Origin: Streptomyces sp. YIM 121038 | Lineage (GTDB): Bacteria > Actinomycetota > Actinomycetes > Streptomycetales > Streptomycetaceae | NCBI RefSeq assembly: GCF_006088715.1 | Contig: NZ_CP030771.1 | Span: forward strand, 4,154,001 to 4,218,000 | Length of the DNA: 64,000 nt | Reading direction: 5' to 3' | Shown: in pieces, positions 45,112 to 53,508 of the stretch | Layout of the letters: each line of letters opens with the position of its first letter | Numbering within the stretch: the stretch's first letter is position 1 | Notes under the pieces: model-generated | Database searches by the model: none | What the model saw: only the letters and a program-made list of their open reading frames with translations | Told to the model about the DNA's origin: nothing | Position numbers and translations under genes: made by a program

Positions 45112-45131
45112 CCGGGGGGGGCGGGCGGGGC

Positions 45132-45899
45132 TCAGCGCACCGGGAAGCCGAAGGAGTAGCCCTGCCCCTTGAGCCAGGGCAGGAGGCGGCGCAGGGCCTC
45201 GACGGTCTGGGTGCGGTCGCCGCCCGCGTCGTGGAAGAGCAGCGTCGGGCCGTTGGACAGCTCGCGCTGGACGGTGGCGACGATGGCGTCCGTGCCGGGC
45301 CGCTCGAAGTCCTTGGTGTCCACGTTCCAGCCCAGCGGGCGCATGCCGCGGGAGGCGGCGAGCTTGCGGCTGTAGGGGGTGAAGGCCCCGCCGGGCGCCC
45401 GGTAGTACATCGGCCGCACGCCCCCGGACGCCTTGGTGATCATGCGTTCGGCGTCGAGTATCTGCTTCGACTGGTAGGCCTGGGTGTCCTTGTCCATGGC
45501 GGTGTTGTGCGACACCGTGTGGTCGCACAGCCGGTGCCCCTGCGCGACCACCTTCTTGACGAGGTCCGGGTGGGCCTGCGCCTGCGTGCCCACCATGCAG
45601 AACGTGGCCTTCACGTCGTACTGGCGCAGCAGGTCGAGCATCGGCGGGGTCCACTGGGGGTCGGGGCCGTCGTCGATGGTGATGTTGACGGCGCGTCGGC
45701 CCTTCTCCGAGGCGTGCGCGATGGACTCCGGGACCGGCTTGACGGCGGGCTCGGCGGGGCCGGTCGCCTGCGGTGCCGCGTCCTCGGCGTCACCGGCCTG
45801 CGCGGTCCACACCGAGGCGCCGGTGGCGAGCAGCATCACCCCGAGCGCCGCCCCGACCACCTTGCCGTACCAGCCCCGCCCGCCGCTGTGCCGCGCCAT
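45132..45899 (-). CDS. Secreted polysaccharide deacetylase (NodB domain)
   Basis: A 255-residue exported enzyme from ATG 45899. The N-terminal helix KVVGAALGVMLLATGASVWT acts as signal or anchor. NodB-domain motifs are in order: NITIDDGPDPQWTP (DD pair), HTVSH (metal His pair), YYRAPGGAF, GWNVDTKDF and TLLFHDAG (last His). Such enzymes remove acetyl groups from peptidoglycan or other cell-wall glycans. It is convergent with pmt (20 bp apart) and divergent from the first PBP gene, fitting a wall-remodelling neighbourhood. Confidence 0.93.
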   Translation of the reverse strand: MARHSGGRGWYGKVVGAALGVMLLATGASVWTAQAGDAEDAAPQATGPAEPAVKPVPESIAHASEKGRRAVNITIDDGPDPQWTPPMLDLLRQYDVKATFCMVGTQAQAHPDLVKKVVAQGHRLCDHTVSHNTAMDKDTQAYQSKQILDAERMITKASGGVRPMYYRAPGGAFTPYSRKLAASRGMRPLGWNVDTKDFERPGTDAIVATVQRELSNGPTLLFHDAGGDRTQTVEALRRLLPWLKGQGYSFGFPVR

Positions 45900-46262
45900 G
45901 TCCGCCCCTCTCAACAGTCCCCAGCCCGTCCCCGGTCGCCTCGCGACCGCACGGCAAGATGAGGCGCGGCGGCCGGAGGATCCCGCTGTTACGGATCACG
46001 GACAATTCCGGGAGGGTTCGCGGACAACTCCCCCGCACGGCGGCTGGAACCACGCCAGTTGGCCCGATCCCGCCCCCGCTCCTTCCGGGCCCTTTCCGGG
46101 CCCTTTCCGACCGATCCTCAACGGATCCGTGATTCGCACTGATTAATCACGATCGAGAATGCGCCAGAACATCCGGCCAGGACCCGCCTGCCCTTGTGAA
46201 AGCCCGGGTGGAGCGCTCTTCCTCCTCCTAAAGTGAGGGCATTCCTGGGGAGGGAGCGCTTC
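45900..46262. other. Divergent control region, deacetylase / first PBP gene
   Basis: A 363-bp gap. It contains two direct 11-bp repeats TTCCGGGCCCT (46083 and 46094), an interrupted dyad GTGATT-N10-AATCAC with the core TGATTAATCA (46140-46149), a possible -10 TAAAGT (46229-46234) for the PBP gene, and its GGGGAGGGAG ribosome site. No further gene is credible. Confidence 0.5.
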
Positions 46263-47891
46263 ATGCGCAAACGAGTGAAGAGCGTCATCGTCGGCGGGGT
46301 CTTCGCCGTCATGGTGGGGGGCGCCGGCTACGGCACGTACAACGTGGTGAACGCGCTGAACGACGACGGCGGTTCGGCCTCGCCCGCGGCGGCGCGGAAG
46401 AGGCCGCTCGACGCGAAGGAGGTCCGCGACACCGCGCGGACGTTCCTCGCGGCGTGGGCGAAGGGGGACGCGGACACGGCGGCCGTGTACACGAACGACC
46501 AGGAGAGCGCCGCGCGCGCCCTGACCGGCTACCGCGAGGACGCGCACATCCGCCGCGTGCGCCTGACGGCGGGCCGGATCGACGGCACGCACGTGCCGTT
46601 CTCGGTGCGCGCCACCGTGTCGTACGAGGGCACGTCCAAGGCCCTGGCGTACGAGTCGTCGTTCGAGGTCGTGCGCGGCCGGACCACCGGGCGGCCGCTG
46701 GTCGACTGGGAGGCGTCCGTCGTGCACCCCCGGCTGCACGACGGCGAGAGCCTGGAGACGGGCGAGGCCTCGGCGCCGCCCATCAGGGCCGTGGACCGCG
46801 ACGGCAGGGTCCTGACGGCCGACGCCTACCCCTCGCTCGCACCGGTGCTCGCGGAGCTGCGGTCGGCGTACGGCGAGAAGGCGGGCGGCCGCCCGGGGAT
46901 CGAGCTGTATGTGAAACGGGCCTCGGAGGACGCCGGTACGACGACGCTGCTCACGCTCGCCGAGGGCAGACCCGGCACGCTGCCGACGACGCTGAGCGCC
47001 GCCGCGCAGCGGGCCGCCGAGGACGCGGTCGCCCGGCACCCCGAGTCGTCGGCGGTCGCGGTCAAGCCGAGCACCGGTGAGGTCCTCGCGGTCGCCAACC
47101 ACCGCGAGGACGACTTCAACGCGGCCTTCCAGGGCAAGCTGGCGCCCGGCTCCACCATGAAGATCGTGACCGCGGCGATGCTCATCGACAAGGGCGTCAC
47201 CAAGGCGGGCGGCCCGGCGCCGTGCCCCTCGACGGCGACCTGGCAGAGCCAGACGTTCACCAACCTCACCGGCCTCGCGCCGGACGACGGGGCCACGCTC
47301 GCGGACAGCTTCGCGCGCTCCTGCAACACCGCGTTCGTGAAGCTCGTCGACGAGAAGCCGCTCACCGACGCCTCGCTCGCCGAGGAGGCGCGCGACAACT
47401 TCGGCCTGGGGCGCGGCGACTGGCGCACCGGCATCCCCTCCGCGGACGGCTCCGTGCCCGCCTCCACCGGCCCCGACCGGGCGGCGAACGCCATCGGCCA
47501 GGGCCGGGTGCAGCTCAACCCGCTGAACCTGGCGTCGGTGACGGCCACGGCCATGACGGGCGCCTTCCGCCAGCCCGTGCTCGTACCCAAGTCGTTCATC
47601 GACGGCGAACCGGCCACCGCGCGCGGCCTGTCCGGGACCACCTCCGCCCAGCTGCGCCAGATGATGCGGCGCACCGCGCTGTCCGGCACGGGCGCGCGGG
47701 CCATGGCGGGCCTCGGCCCCGGCGTCGGCGCGAAGACCGGCTCGGCGGAGGTCGACGGGCAGCAGAAGCCCAACAGCTGGTTCACGGGCTACCGCGGGGA
47801 CGTGGCGGCCGCGGCGGTGGCCCAGGAGGGCGGCCACGGCGGGGACACGGCGGGCCCGATCGTGGCGGCGATCCTGCGAGCCACCCGCTGA
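46263..47891 (+). CDS. Penicillin-binding protein, MecA_N plus transpeptidase, paralogue 1
   Basis: A 542-residue class B-like PBP. A membrane anchor (SVIVGGVFAVMVGGAGYGTYN) is followed by an NTF2-like MecA_N domain (DTARTFLAAWAKGDADTAAV). The transpeptidase has all three active-site motifs: Ser297-Thr-Met-Lys300, Ser353-Cys-Asn355 and Lys491-Thr-Gly493. It would cross-link peptidoglycan outside the membrane. GGGAGG lies before ATG 46263. A paralogue follows 203 nt downstream. MecA_N domains are known from low-affinity PBPs; whether this one resists beta-lactams cannot be told. Confidence 0.94.
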   Translation: MRKRVKSVIVGGVFAVMVGGAGYGTYNVVNALNDDGGSASPAAARKRPLDAKEVRDTARTFLAAWAKGDADTAAVYTNDQESAARALTGYREDAHIRRVRLTAGRIDGTHVPFSVRATVSYEGTSKALAYESSFEVVRGRTTGRPLVDWEASVVHPRLHDGESLETGEASAPPIRAVDRDGRVLTADAYPSLAPVLAELRSAYGEKAGGRPGIELYVKRASEDAGTTTLLTLAEGRPGTLPTTLSAAAQRAAEDAVARHPESSAVAVKPSTGEVLAVANHREDDFNAAFQGKLAPGSTMKIVTAAMLIDKGVTKAGGPAPCPSTATWQSQTFTNLTGLAPDDGATLADSFARSCNTAFVKLVDEKPLTDASLAEEARDNFGLGRGDWRTGIPSADGSVPASTGPDRAANAIGQGRVQLNPLNLASVTATAMTGAFRQPVLVPKSFIDGEPATARGLSGTTSAQLRQMMRRTALSGTGARAMAGLGPGVGAKTGSAEVDGQQKPNSWFTGYRGDVAAAAVAQEGGHGGDTAGPIVAAILRATR

Positions 47892-47892
47892 A

Positions 47893-47955
47893 CGGGCCCC
47901 GAAGGGGCGCGGGGCTGTGTCCCTATGCGGCTCCGCCGCGCGGGCGCGCCCAGCC
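47893..47955 (+). repeat. Dispersed intergenic element B, copy 2
   Basis: Starts 2 nt after the first PBP stop: CGGGCCCCGAAGGGGCGCGG, then GCTGTGTC, GCGGCTCCGCCGCG and GGGCGCGCCCAGCCAC. It is the inverse-orientation match of 2822-2886. The GGGCCCCGAAGGGGC start can form a hairpin. Confidence 0.75.
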
Positions 47956-48094
47956 ACAACCGTCCCGCAGGCTGAACACAGCCCGATCCGACGATACTGC
48001 GAACCGTGCCCGGACGGGCGCCCGCTAGGTTGGGCCCTCGGTGAGTTGAGCAGAGTGCGGCGGGGGCCGACGGGGAATCGCGGAGGGCTGGTTC

Positions 48095-49825
48095 GTGGGC
48101 AAGAGAAGACGTGTCGCCGAGCGCAAGAAGGTGCGTCCGGGCGTGCTCGGCGGGGCCGCGGTCGCCGTCGTGTGCGGCGTGGGCTTCGCCGCGTACGCCC
48201 TGGCCGGGGAGCCGGAGAAGGGCGGCTCCGGCGGGGCGGACGGCAAGCCGGTGGCGACGGGCCCGCCGACGGCCGCGGAAGTGCGCACCACCGCACGGGG
48301 GTTCCTCTCGGCCTGGGCCGCGGGCGACGTGGACCGGGCGGCCGCGCTGACGGACGACCGCGCGGCGGCCCGGACGGCCCTGCGGTCGTATCAGAAGGAC
48401 GCCCGGATGACGAAGGTGCGGCTCACGCCGGGCAGGCCCGCGGGCCGCACGAGCCCGAAGGTGCCGTTCAAGGCCGCGGCGACGGTCTCGTACGAGGGAA
48501 ACCGCAGGGCCGAGGGCGCGGTGGGCACGGTCCGCAAGCCGTACGCGTACGCGTCGGCGCTGCGGGTGGTGCGCCGGGCGTCCGACGGCAGGACGCTCGT
48601 CGACTGGCGCCCGTCCGTCGTCCACCCGGAGCTGAAGCCCGGCGACCGCCTGGTCACCGGCGAGGCGGGCACCCCGCCGATCAAGGCCCTGGACCGCGAC
48701 GGCGGCGCGCTGACGGCCGCGAAGTACCCCTCGCTCGGCACGGTCCTCGACGGCCTGCGCGACAAGTACGGCAAGAAGGCGGGCGGCACCGGCGGCATCG
48801 AGCTGCGGATCGTCCGCAAGGACGCGCGGGACGCGGCGCGCACGAAGACCAAGAGCGACGACGCGAAGGTGACGCCCGACAAGACGCTCCTGACGCTCGC
48901 GCCCGGCACCCCGGGCACGCTGAAGACGACGATCAGCCCGAAGGCGCAGGCGACGGCCGAGCGGGAGACGGCCAGGCGGAAGCGGGCGTCCGTCGTGGTG
49001 GTGAGGCCGAGCACCGGCGAGATCCTGGCCGTCGCCAACTCCAGCCCCGGCGGCTTCAACACGGCCTTCCAGGGCTCGCTCGCGCCCGGCTCCACGATGA
49101 AGGTCGTGTCCTCGGCGATGCTCCTGGAGAAGAAGCTCGCGGGCGTCGACAAGAAGCACCCCTGCCCCAAGTTCGAGACGTACGGCGGCTGGAAGTTCCA
49201 GAACGACGACAAGTTCCAGATCAAGAACGGCACGTTCCGGGCGAGCTTCGCGCGGTCCTGCAACACGGCCTTCATCAGCCAGGCGAAGAAGCTCTCCGAC
49301 GACGACCTGACGAAGCAGGCCCGGGACGTCTTCGGGCTCGGCAACGACAACTGGTCGATCGGCGTGTCGTCGTTCGACGGCGCGGTGCCGGTGCAGTCGG
49401 ACGCGCAGATGGCGGCGTCGCTCATCGGCCAGGGCGGGGTGCGGATGAACCCGCTGAACATGGCGTCGGTGGCCGCGACGGTCAAGTCCGGCGCGTTCCG
49501 GCAGCCGTACCTGGTCTCCCCCGCCCTGGACAAGCGGAAGCTGGCGACGGCCGCGCGGAGGATGTCCCCCGCCACGGCGTCCGCCCTGCGCGACCTCATG
49601 CACTACACGGCGGTCGCGGGCACCGCGGTCAAGCCGATGTCGGGCCTCGGCTCCGACTCCGGCGCGAAGACCGGCTCCGCCGAGGTCGACGGGCAGAAGA
49701 AGCCCAACGGCTGGTTCACGGCCTACCGCGGGGACGTGGCCGCGGCGGCGGTGGTGCAGGCCGGCGGCCACGGCGGCGACTCGGCGGGCCCGGTGGTACG
49801 GGCGGTGCTGCTGGCCGGGGGCTGA
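48095..49825 (+). CDS. Penicillin-binding protein, MecA_N plus transpeptidase, paralogue 2
   Basis: A 576-residue paralogue of the preceding gene with the same order: anchor (GVLGGAAVAVVCGVGFAAYAL), MecA_N-like domain (VRTTARGFLSAWAAGDVDRA) and transpeptidase. Active-site motifs are Ser333-Thr-Met-Lys336, Ser388-Cys-Asn390 and Lys525-Thr-Gly527. It starts at GTG 48095. TAGGTT at 48026-48031 is a plausible own -10, so it may be transcribed separately from paralogue 1. The two align over nearly all their length, indicating local duplication. From memory, S. coelicolor has a similar pair just before an ssgA-like gene. Confidence 0.94.
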   Translation: MGKRRRVAERKKVRPGVLGGAAVAVVCGVGFAAYALAGEPEKGGSGGADGKPVATGPPTAAEVRTTARGFLSAWAAGDVDRAAALTDDRAAARTALRSYQKDARMTKVRLTPGRPAGRTSPKVPFKAAATVSYEGNRRAEGAVGTVRKPYAYASALRVVRRASDGRTLVDWRPSVVHPELKPGDRLVTGEAGTPPIKALDRDGGALTAAKYPSLGTVLDGLRDKYGKKAGGTGGIELRIVRKDARDAARTKTKSDDAKVTPDKTLLTLAPGTPGTLKTTISPKAQATAERETARRKRASVVVVRPSTGEILAVANSSPGGFNTAFQGSLAPGSTMKVVSSAMLLEKKLAGVDKKHPCPKFETYGGWKFQNDDKFQIKNGTFRASFARSCNTAFISQAKKLSDDDLTKQARDVFGLGNDNWSIGVSSFDGAVPVQSDAQMAASLIGQGGVRMNPLNMASVAATVKSGAFRQPYLVSPALDKRKLATAARRMSPATASALRDLMHYTAVAGTAVKPMSGLGSDSGAKTGSAEVDGQKKPNGWFTAYRGDVAAAAVVQAGGHGGDSAGPVVRAVLLAGG

Positions 49826-49956
49826 GGGCCGCGCGACGGGGCGGCGGGGCGGCGGGACCGCGGGCTGACGGATCGGCGTGCTGACGGGGCGGCAGGCCGG
49901 CGGGGCGGGCCGTCCGGTCTGCGGATACCTGGTCGCGTGGCGCGTACACGCACCGC

Positions 49957-49962
49957 TAGCGT
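49957..49962 (+). promoter_or_regulatory. -10 box placed for a leaderless ybaK-type mRNA
   Basis: TAGCGT ends 7 nt before the ATG at 49970. No ribosome site is visible, and the -35 region is weak. Confidence 0.45.
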
Positions 49963-49969
49963 GCGCCGC

Positions 49970-50500
49970 ATGGGTACTTCTGCGAGCGACGCGTACGACA
50001 CCGGCGGTTCAGCCGCGCACCCCCGATTCGCCAGGGCCCTGCGCGAGCTCGGCCTCGGCGAACTGAGCGGCGCGGTCCGGCGGTTCCCCGACCGGACCCG
50101 GACCGCCGCCGAGGCCGCCGCCGCGATCGGCTGCGCGCTGAGCCAGATCTGCAAGTCCCTGGTCTTCGCCGCGGACGGGGTGCCCGTCCTCGTCCTCCTG
50201 GACGGCGCCTCGCGCGTCGACGTCGAGCGGGTGCGCCAGGAGCTCGGCGCGCGGCGGGTCACGCGGGCCGACGCGGCCCTCGTCCGGGAGACCACCGGGT
50301 ACGCCATCGGCGGGGTGCCGCCCTTCGGGCACGCCACCAGGACCCGGGTCCTCGCCGACCGTTCGCTGCTCGCCCACGACGTGGTGTGGGCCGCCGCGGG
50401 CACCCCGCACACGGTGTTCCCCATGGCTCCCGAGGCCCTCGTCGCCCACGCCGGGGGCACCCTGGTGGACGTGCGCGAGGCCGCCGGAACCGCTCGATGA
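49970..50500 (+). CDS. YbaK/ProX-type aminoacyl-tRNA deacylase
   Basis: A 176-residue protein of the YbaK/EbsC family, free-standing editing enzymes that hydrolyse mischarged tRNA such as Cys-tRNA-Pro. The conserved features are AAAIGCALSQICKSLVFAAD (with the key Lys in CKSLVF), PVLVLLDGASRVDV, VRETTGYAIGGVPPFGH (the GxxxGGxxPFGH motif) and VVWAAAGTPHTVFPMAPEAL. ATG 49970 is preferred over an in-frame GTG at 49937 because of the -10 box 7 nt upstream. Its stop overlaps the start of an EamA exporter gene (ATGA). Confidence 0.92.
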   Translation: MGTSASDAYDTGGSAAHPRFARALRELGLGELSGAVRRFPDRTRTAAEAAAAIGCALSQICKSLVFAADGVPVLVLLDGASRVDVERVRQELGARRVTRADAALVRETTGYAIGGVPPFGHATRTRVLADRSLLAHDVVWAAAGTPHTVFPMAPEALVAHAGGTLVDVREAAGTAR

Positions 50501-51348
50501 CCCCGCTGGTCACCGCGGCCGTCCTGCTCGCCGCCGTCGCCCACGCCGCCTGGAACGCGCTCGCCCACCACATCACCGACAAGCTCGTCGGCTTCACGCT
50601 CATCTCGGGCGGCGGCGCCCTCATCGGGCTGCTGCTCGCCCCCTTCGTGGCCGTCCCCGACGCCGGGGCCTGGCCCTGGCTGCTGCTCTCCGCCGTCCTG
50701 CACGTCGCCTACTACGCGCTGCTCATGTGGTCCTACCGGCTCGGGGACTTCGGGCAGGCCTACCCCATCGCGCGCGGCACCGCGCCGCTGGTGGTGACCC
50801 TGCTCGCGGCCATGTTCGTGGGCGAGGTGCCCGGCGGGTGGCAGGCCGCCGGGGTCGCCGTCTGCTCGGCCGGGCTCACCGGGCTCGCCCTGTGGGGCAT
50901 CCGGGGCTCGGGGCGGCGGCCCGACTGGACCGCGCTCGGCGCCGCGCTCGCCACCGGCGTCTCCATCGCGGCGTACACCGTCGTCGACGGGCTCGGCGTA
51001 CGGGCGTCCGGCTCGTCCCTCGGGTACGTCGCCTGGCTCATGCTCGTGCAGGGCACCGTCGTGCCGCTGTACGCGCTGTGGCTCTGGCGCGGGGGGTTCG
51101 TGGGGCGGGTGCGGCCGGCGGCGCCGCTCGGGCTGATCGGGGCGGCCCTCTCCGTCTCCGCGTACGCGCTCGTCCTGTGGGCGCAGACGCGGGCCGATCT
51201 CGCGCCGATCTCCGCGCTGCGGGAGTCCTCGATCATCGTGGGGGCGGGGATCGGGGCGGTGTTCTTCAAGGAGCGGTTCGGGGCGCCGCGGATGCTTGCT
51301 GCGGGCGTGATGGTGGCGGGGATCGGGCTGATGCTGCACGCGGGCTGA
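50497..51348 (+). CDS. EamA/DMT-family exporter
   Basis: A 283-residue protein with ten hydrophobic helices in two EamA-type halves. The first begins TAAVLLAAVAHAAWNALAHH, with RLGDFGQAYPIARGTAPLVV at the end of the third or fourth helix, and the second begins TALGAALATGVSIAAYTVVD. RADLAPISALRESSIIVGAGIG, followed by FFKERFG, is a typical C-terminal EamA stretch. Members export amino acids or small metabolites; the substrate is unknown. The ATG overlaps the stop of the YbaK-type gene by 4 nt, so the two are coupled. Confidence 0.92.
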   Translation: MTPLVTAAVLLAAVAHAAWNALAHHITDKLVGFTLISGGGALIGLLLAPFVAVPDAGAWPWLLLSAVLHVAYYALLMWSYRLGDFGQAYPIARGTAPLVVTLLAAMFVGEVPGGWQAAGVAVCSAGLTGLALWGIRGSGRRPDWTALGAALATGVSIAAYTVVDGLGVRASGSSLGYVAWLMLVQGTVVPLYALWLWRGGFVGRVRPAAPLGLIGAALSVSAYALVLWAQTRADLAPISALRESSIIVGAGIGAVFFKERFGAPRMLAAGVMVAGIGLMLHAG

Positions 51349-51436
51349 TGCCCTCGCGGGGCGCCCCGGACCCGCCCCTTCCCGATCCGGGGGCTGCCGC
51401 CCCCGTGCCCCCGCTTTTCGGCGCTCCGCGCCTCGT

Positions 51437-51486
51437 CCTCAAACGCCGGACGGGCTGGAAGACCCAGCCCCTCCGGCGTTTGAGGA
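51437..51486. terminator. Element A hairpin between convergent EamA and hydrolase genes
   Basis: CCTCAAACGCCGGACGGGCT (from 51438) pairs with CAGCCCCTCCGGCGTTTGAG (to about 51484), with one mismatch and a short loop. The flank GGGGGCTGCCGCCCCC (51390-51405) is the same companion block as at 29909. It probably serves as a bidirectional terminator. Confidence 0.8.
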
Positions 51487-51516
51487 GCGGGGGGTCTGGG
51501 GCGCCTCCCGCGAGGG

Positions 51517-52713
51517 CTACGCCGGTACCGTGCGCAGGGCGCGGAGCACCGCCTGGGGCCGGGCGTCCGCCGTGATGCCCTTGGCCATGGTGTTGGTGAC
51601 GTAGGCGAAGGCGAGGGCCGAGTCGGGGTCGGCGAGGGCGAGGGTGCCGCCGCGGCCGGGGTGGCCGAAGGAGCCCGGGGACAGGAGCGGGGCGGCGGGG
51701 CCGTGGAGCATGTAGCCGAGGCCGAAGCGGGTGCGGGTGACGAGGACCCGGTCGGGCCCGGCGGACGCCTCGCCGCGGGCGAGGGCCAGCGTCGGCGGCG
51801 CGAAGAGGCGCCCGCCCCCGTCGACGTCGCCGATGAGCGAAGCGTAGAAGCGGGCGAGCCCGTCGGCCGTGGCGACGCCGTTCGAGGCGGGCAGGGCCGC
51901 CGCGCGGTGGGCGGGGTCGTTCTCGTCGGGCGCCGGGTCGATGACCGCGAAGGCGCGCCGCGTCAGGGAGGCGGGGTCCGCGTACGCCGCGGCGACCTCC
52001 GGCTTGGGCCGGGCGCGCAGCCCGCCGCGCCCGGTGCCGGCCGTGAGGGGGCCGAGCCGCCCGACCCGGGGGGCCTGTGCGTCGGGCAGCCCCAGCCACA
52101 GGTCGAGGCCCAGCGGCCCCGCGACCTCGTCCGCGATCCAGTCGCCGATGGCGCGGCCGGTGACGCGGCGCACCAGCTCCCCGGTGAGCCAGCCGAAGGT
52201 GTGCGCGTGGTAGCCGTGGTCGGTGCCCGGCTCCCAGGCGGGCGCCTGCGCGGCGACGACCGCGGCCGCGAGGTCCGGCGAGTACGCCTCGGCGGGGGTC
52301 AGCGGCCGGTCGAGGACCGGCACCCCGGCCCGGTGGGCGAGCACGTGCCGCACGAGCGCCCGCTCCTTGCCGCGCGCCTTGAACTCCGGCCAGTACTCCG
52401 CCACGGGCGCGTCCAGGTCCAGGCGCCCGCGCTGGTGCAGCAGGAGCAGCGCGGCGGCGGCCACGCCCTTGGTGGCGGAGCGGACGATCTGGGCGGTGCC
52501 GGGTTCCCAGGGGGCGGGCGCGTCGGCGTCGCGCGTGCCGCCCCACAGGTTCACCACGCGCCGCCCGTCTCGGTACACGACGACCGCCGCGCCCCGCTCG
52601 CCGAGCGCGGTGAAGGTGCGCCGGAAGGCGTCCGCGACCGGTTCGTACCCGGGGGCGACCGTGCCGTGCACGTCCGTGTCCGCCCCCGCCACAGCCACTA
52701 CGTCAGCGTCCAT
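51517..52713 (-). CDS. Serine hydrolase, class C beta-lactamase / EstB fold
   Basis: A 398-residue protein of the beta-lactamase-related serine hydrolase family. The nucleophile motif SATK lies in IVRSATKGVAAAALLLL; the Tyr motif is GYHAHTFGWLTGELVRR. HPGRGGTLALADPDSALAFA corresponds to the third (KTG-like) motif, with HPGRGG replacing KTG. No signal peptide is present, so it is probably an intracellular esterase or peptidase, not a beta-lactamase. It lies 36 nt downstream of the cbiO-type gene on the same strand and may be read with that operon, but no functional link is obvious. Confidence 0.92.
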   Translation of the reverse strand: MDADVVAVAGADTDVHGTVAPGYEPVADAFRRTFTALGERGAAVVVYRDGRRVVNLWGGTRDADAPAPWEPGTAQIVRSATKGVAAAALLLLHQRGRLDLDAPVAEYWPEFKARGKERALVRHVLAHRAGVPVLDRPLTPAEAYSPDLAAAVVAAQAPAWEPGTDHGYHAHTFGWLTGELVRRVTGRAIGDWIADEVAGPLGLDLWLGLPDAQAPRVGRLGPLTAGTGRGGLRARPKPEVAAAYADPASLTRRAFAVIDPAPDENDPAHRAAALPASNGVATADGLARFYASLIGDVDGGGRLFAPPTLALARGEASAGPDRVLVTRTRFGLGYMLHGPAAPLLSPGSFGHPGRGGTLALADPDSALAFAYVTNTMAKGITADARPQAVLRALRTVPA

Positions 52714-52749
52714 ACCTGAGCCAACCAGCCCGCGCCGCCGAAGATTCCG

Positions 52750-53508
52750 CTAGCGGGCCGCTCCCGCTGTCTTCGGATCGAAGCCGAAGGGGAGTTCGAG
52801 GCGGTGGCTGCGCATCAGCTCCTCGTCGGCGAGCAGCTCGCCGGTGGCGCCGTCGGCCGCGATGACGCCCTCGCTGAGGACCAGCGCCCTGGGGCACAGT
52901 TCGAGCGCGTACGGCAGGTCGTGCGTGACCATCAGGACGGTGACGTCCAGCGCCCGCAGGATGTCGGCGAGTTCGCGGCGCGAGGCCGGGTCGAGGTTCG
53001 ACGAGGGCTCGTCCAGGACCAGGATCTCCGGCTCCATCGCGAGGACCGTCGCCACGGCGACGCGGCGCCGCTGGCCGAAGGAGAGGTGGTGCGGCGGGCG
53101 GTCGGCGTACCCGTCCATGCCGACCCGGGCGAGCGCCCGGTGCACGCGGGCTTCGAGCTCCGGGCCGCGCAGGCCCGCCGCCGCGGGGCCGAAGGCGACG
53201 TCCTCGCGCACGGTCGGCATGAACAGCTGGTCGTCCGGGTCCTGGAAGACGATGCCGACCTTGCGGCGGATCTCCGCCATGTGCCGTTTGCCGACGGGCA
53301 GTCCGGCCACGGTGACGGTTCCGGCGCCCGCGGTGAGGATGCCGTTGAGGTGGAGCACGAGGGTCGTCTTGCCCGCGCCGTTGGGCCCGAGCAGGGCGAC
53401 GCGCTCGCCGCGGGTGATCGTCAGGTCCACGCCGAACAGGGCCTGGTGGCCGTCGGGGTAGGCGTAGGCGAGGCCACAGACCTCCAGGGAAGCGGTCACA
53501 GGGTCCAT
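52750..53508 (-). CDS. Energy-coupling metal transporter, ATP-binding protein (CbiO/NikO)
   Basis: A 252-residue ABC ATPase of the ECF type. Walker A is GPNGAGKTTLVLHLNG, the Q loop IVFQDPDDQLFMPTVREDVA is typical of CbiO, the signature LSFGQRRRVAVA replaces LSGGQ, and Walker B is ILVLDEPSSNLDPASRREL. It powers uptake of cobalt or nickel with the CbiQ- and CbiM-like proteins encoded just upstream. Its ATG at 53508 overlaps the cbiQ end by 13 nt. Confidence 0.94.
   Translation of the reverse strand: MDPVTASLEVCGLAYAYPDGHQALFGVDLTITRGERVALLGPNGAGKTTLVLHLNGILTAGAGTVTVAGLPVGKRHMAEIRRKVGIVFQDPDDQLFMPTVREDVAFGPAAAGLRGPELEARVHRALARVGMDGYADRPPHHLSFGQRRRVAVATVLAMEPEILVLDEPSSNLDPASRRELADILRALDVTVLMVTHDLPYALELCPRALVLSEGVIAADGATGELLADEELMRSHRLELPFGFDPKTAGAAR

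Noticed and set aside
43303..45654. 783-codon minus-strand open frame opposite pmt
   Set aside because: Antisense shadow with Arg/Pro-rich composition; pmt carries the PMT motifs.
46143..49771. Two long minus-strand open frames over the PBP genes
   Set aside because: Both contain the same shadow peptides because the PBPs are paralogues; no domain of their own.
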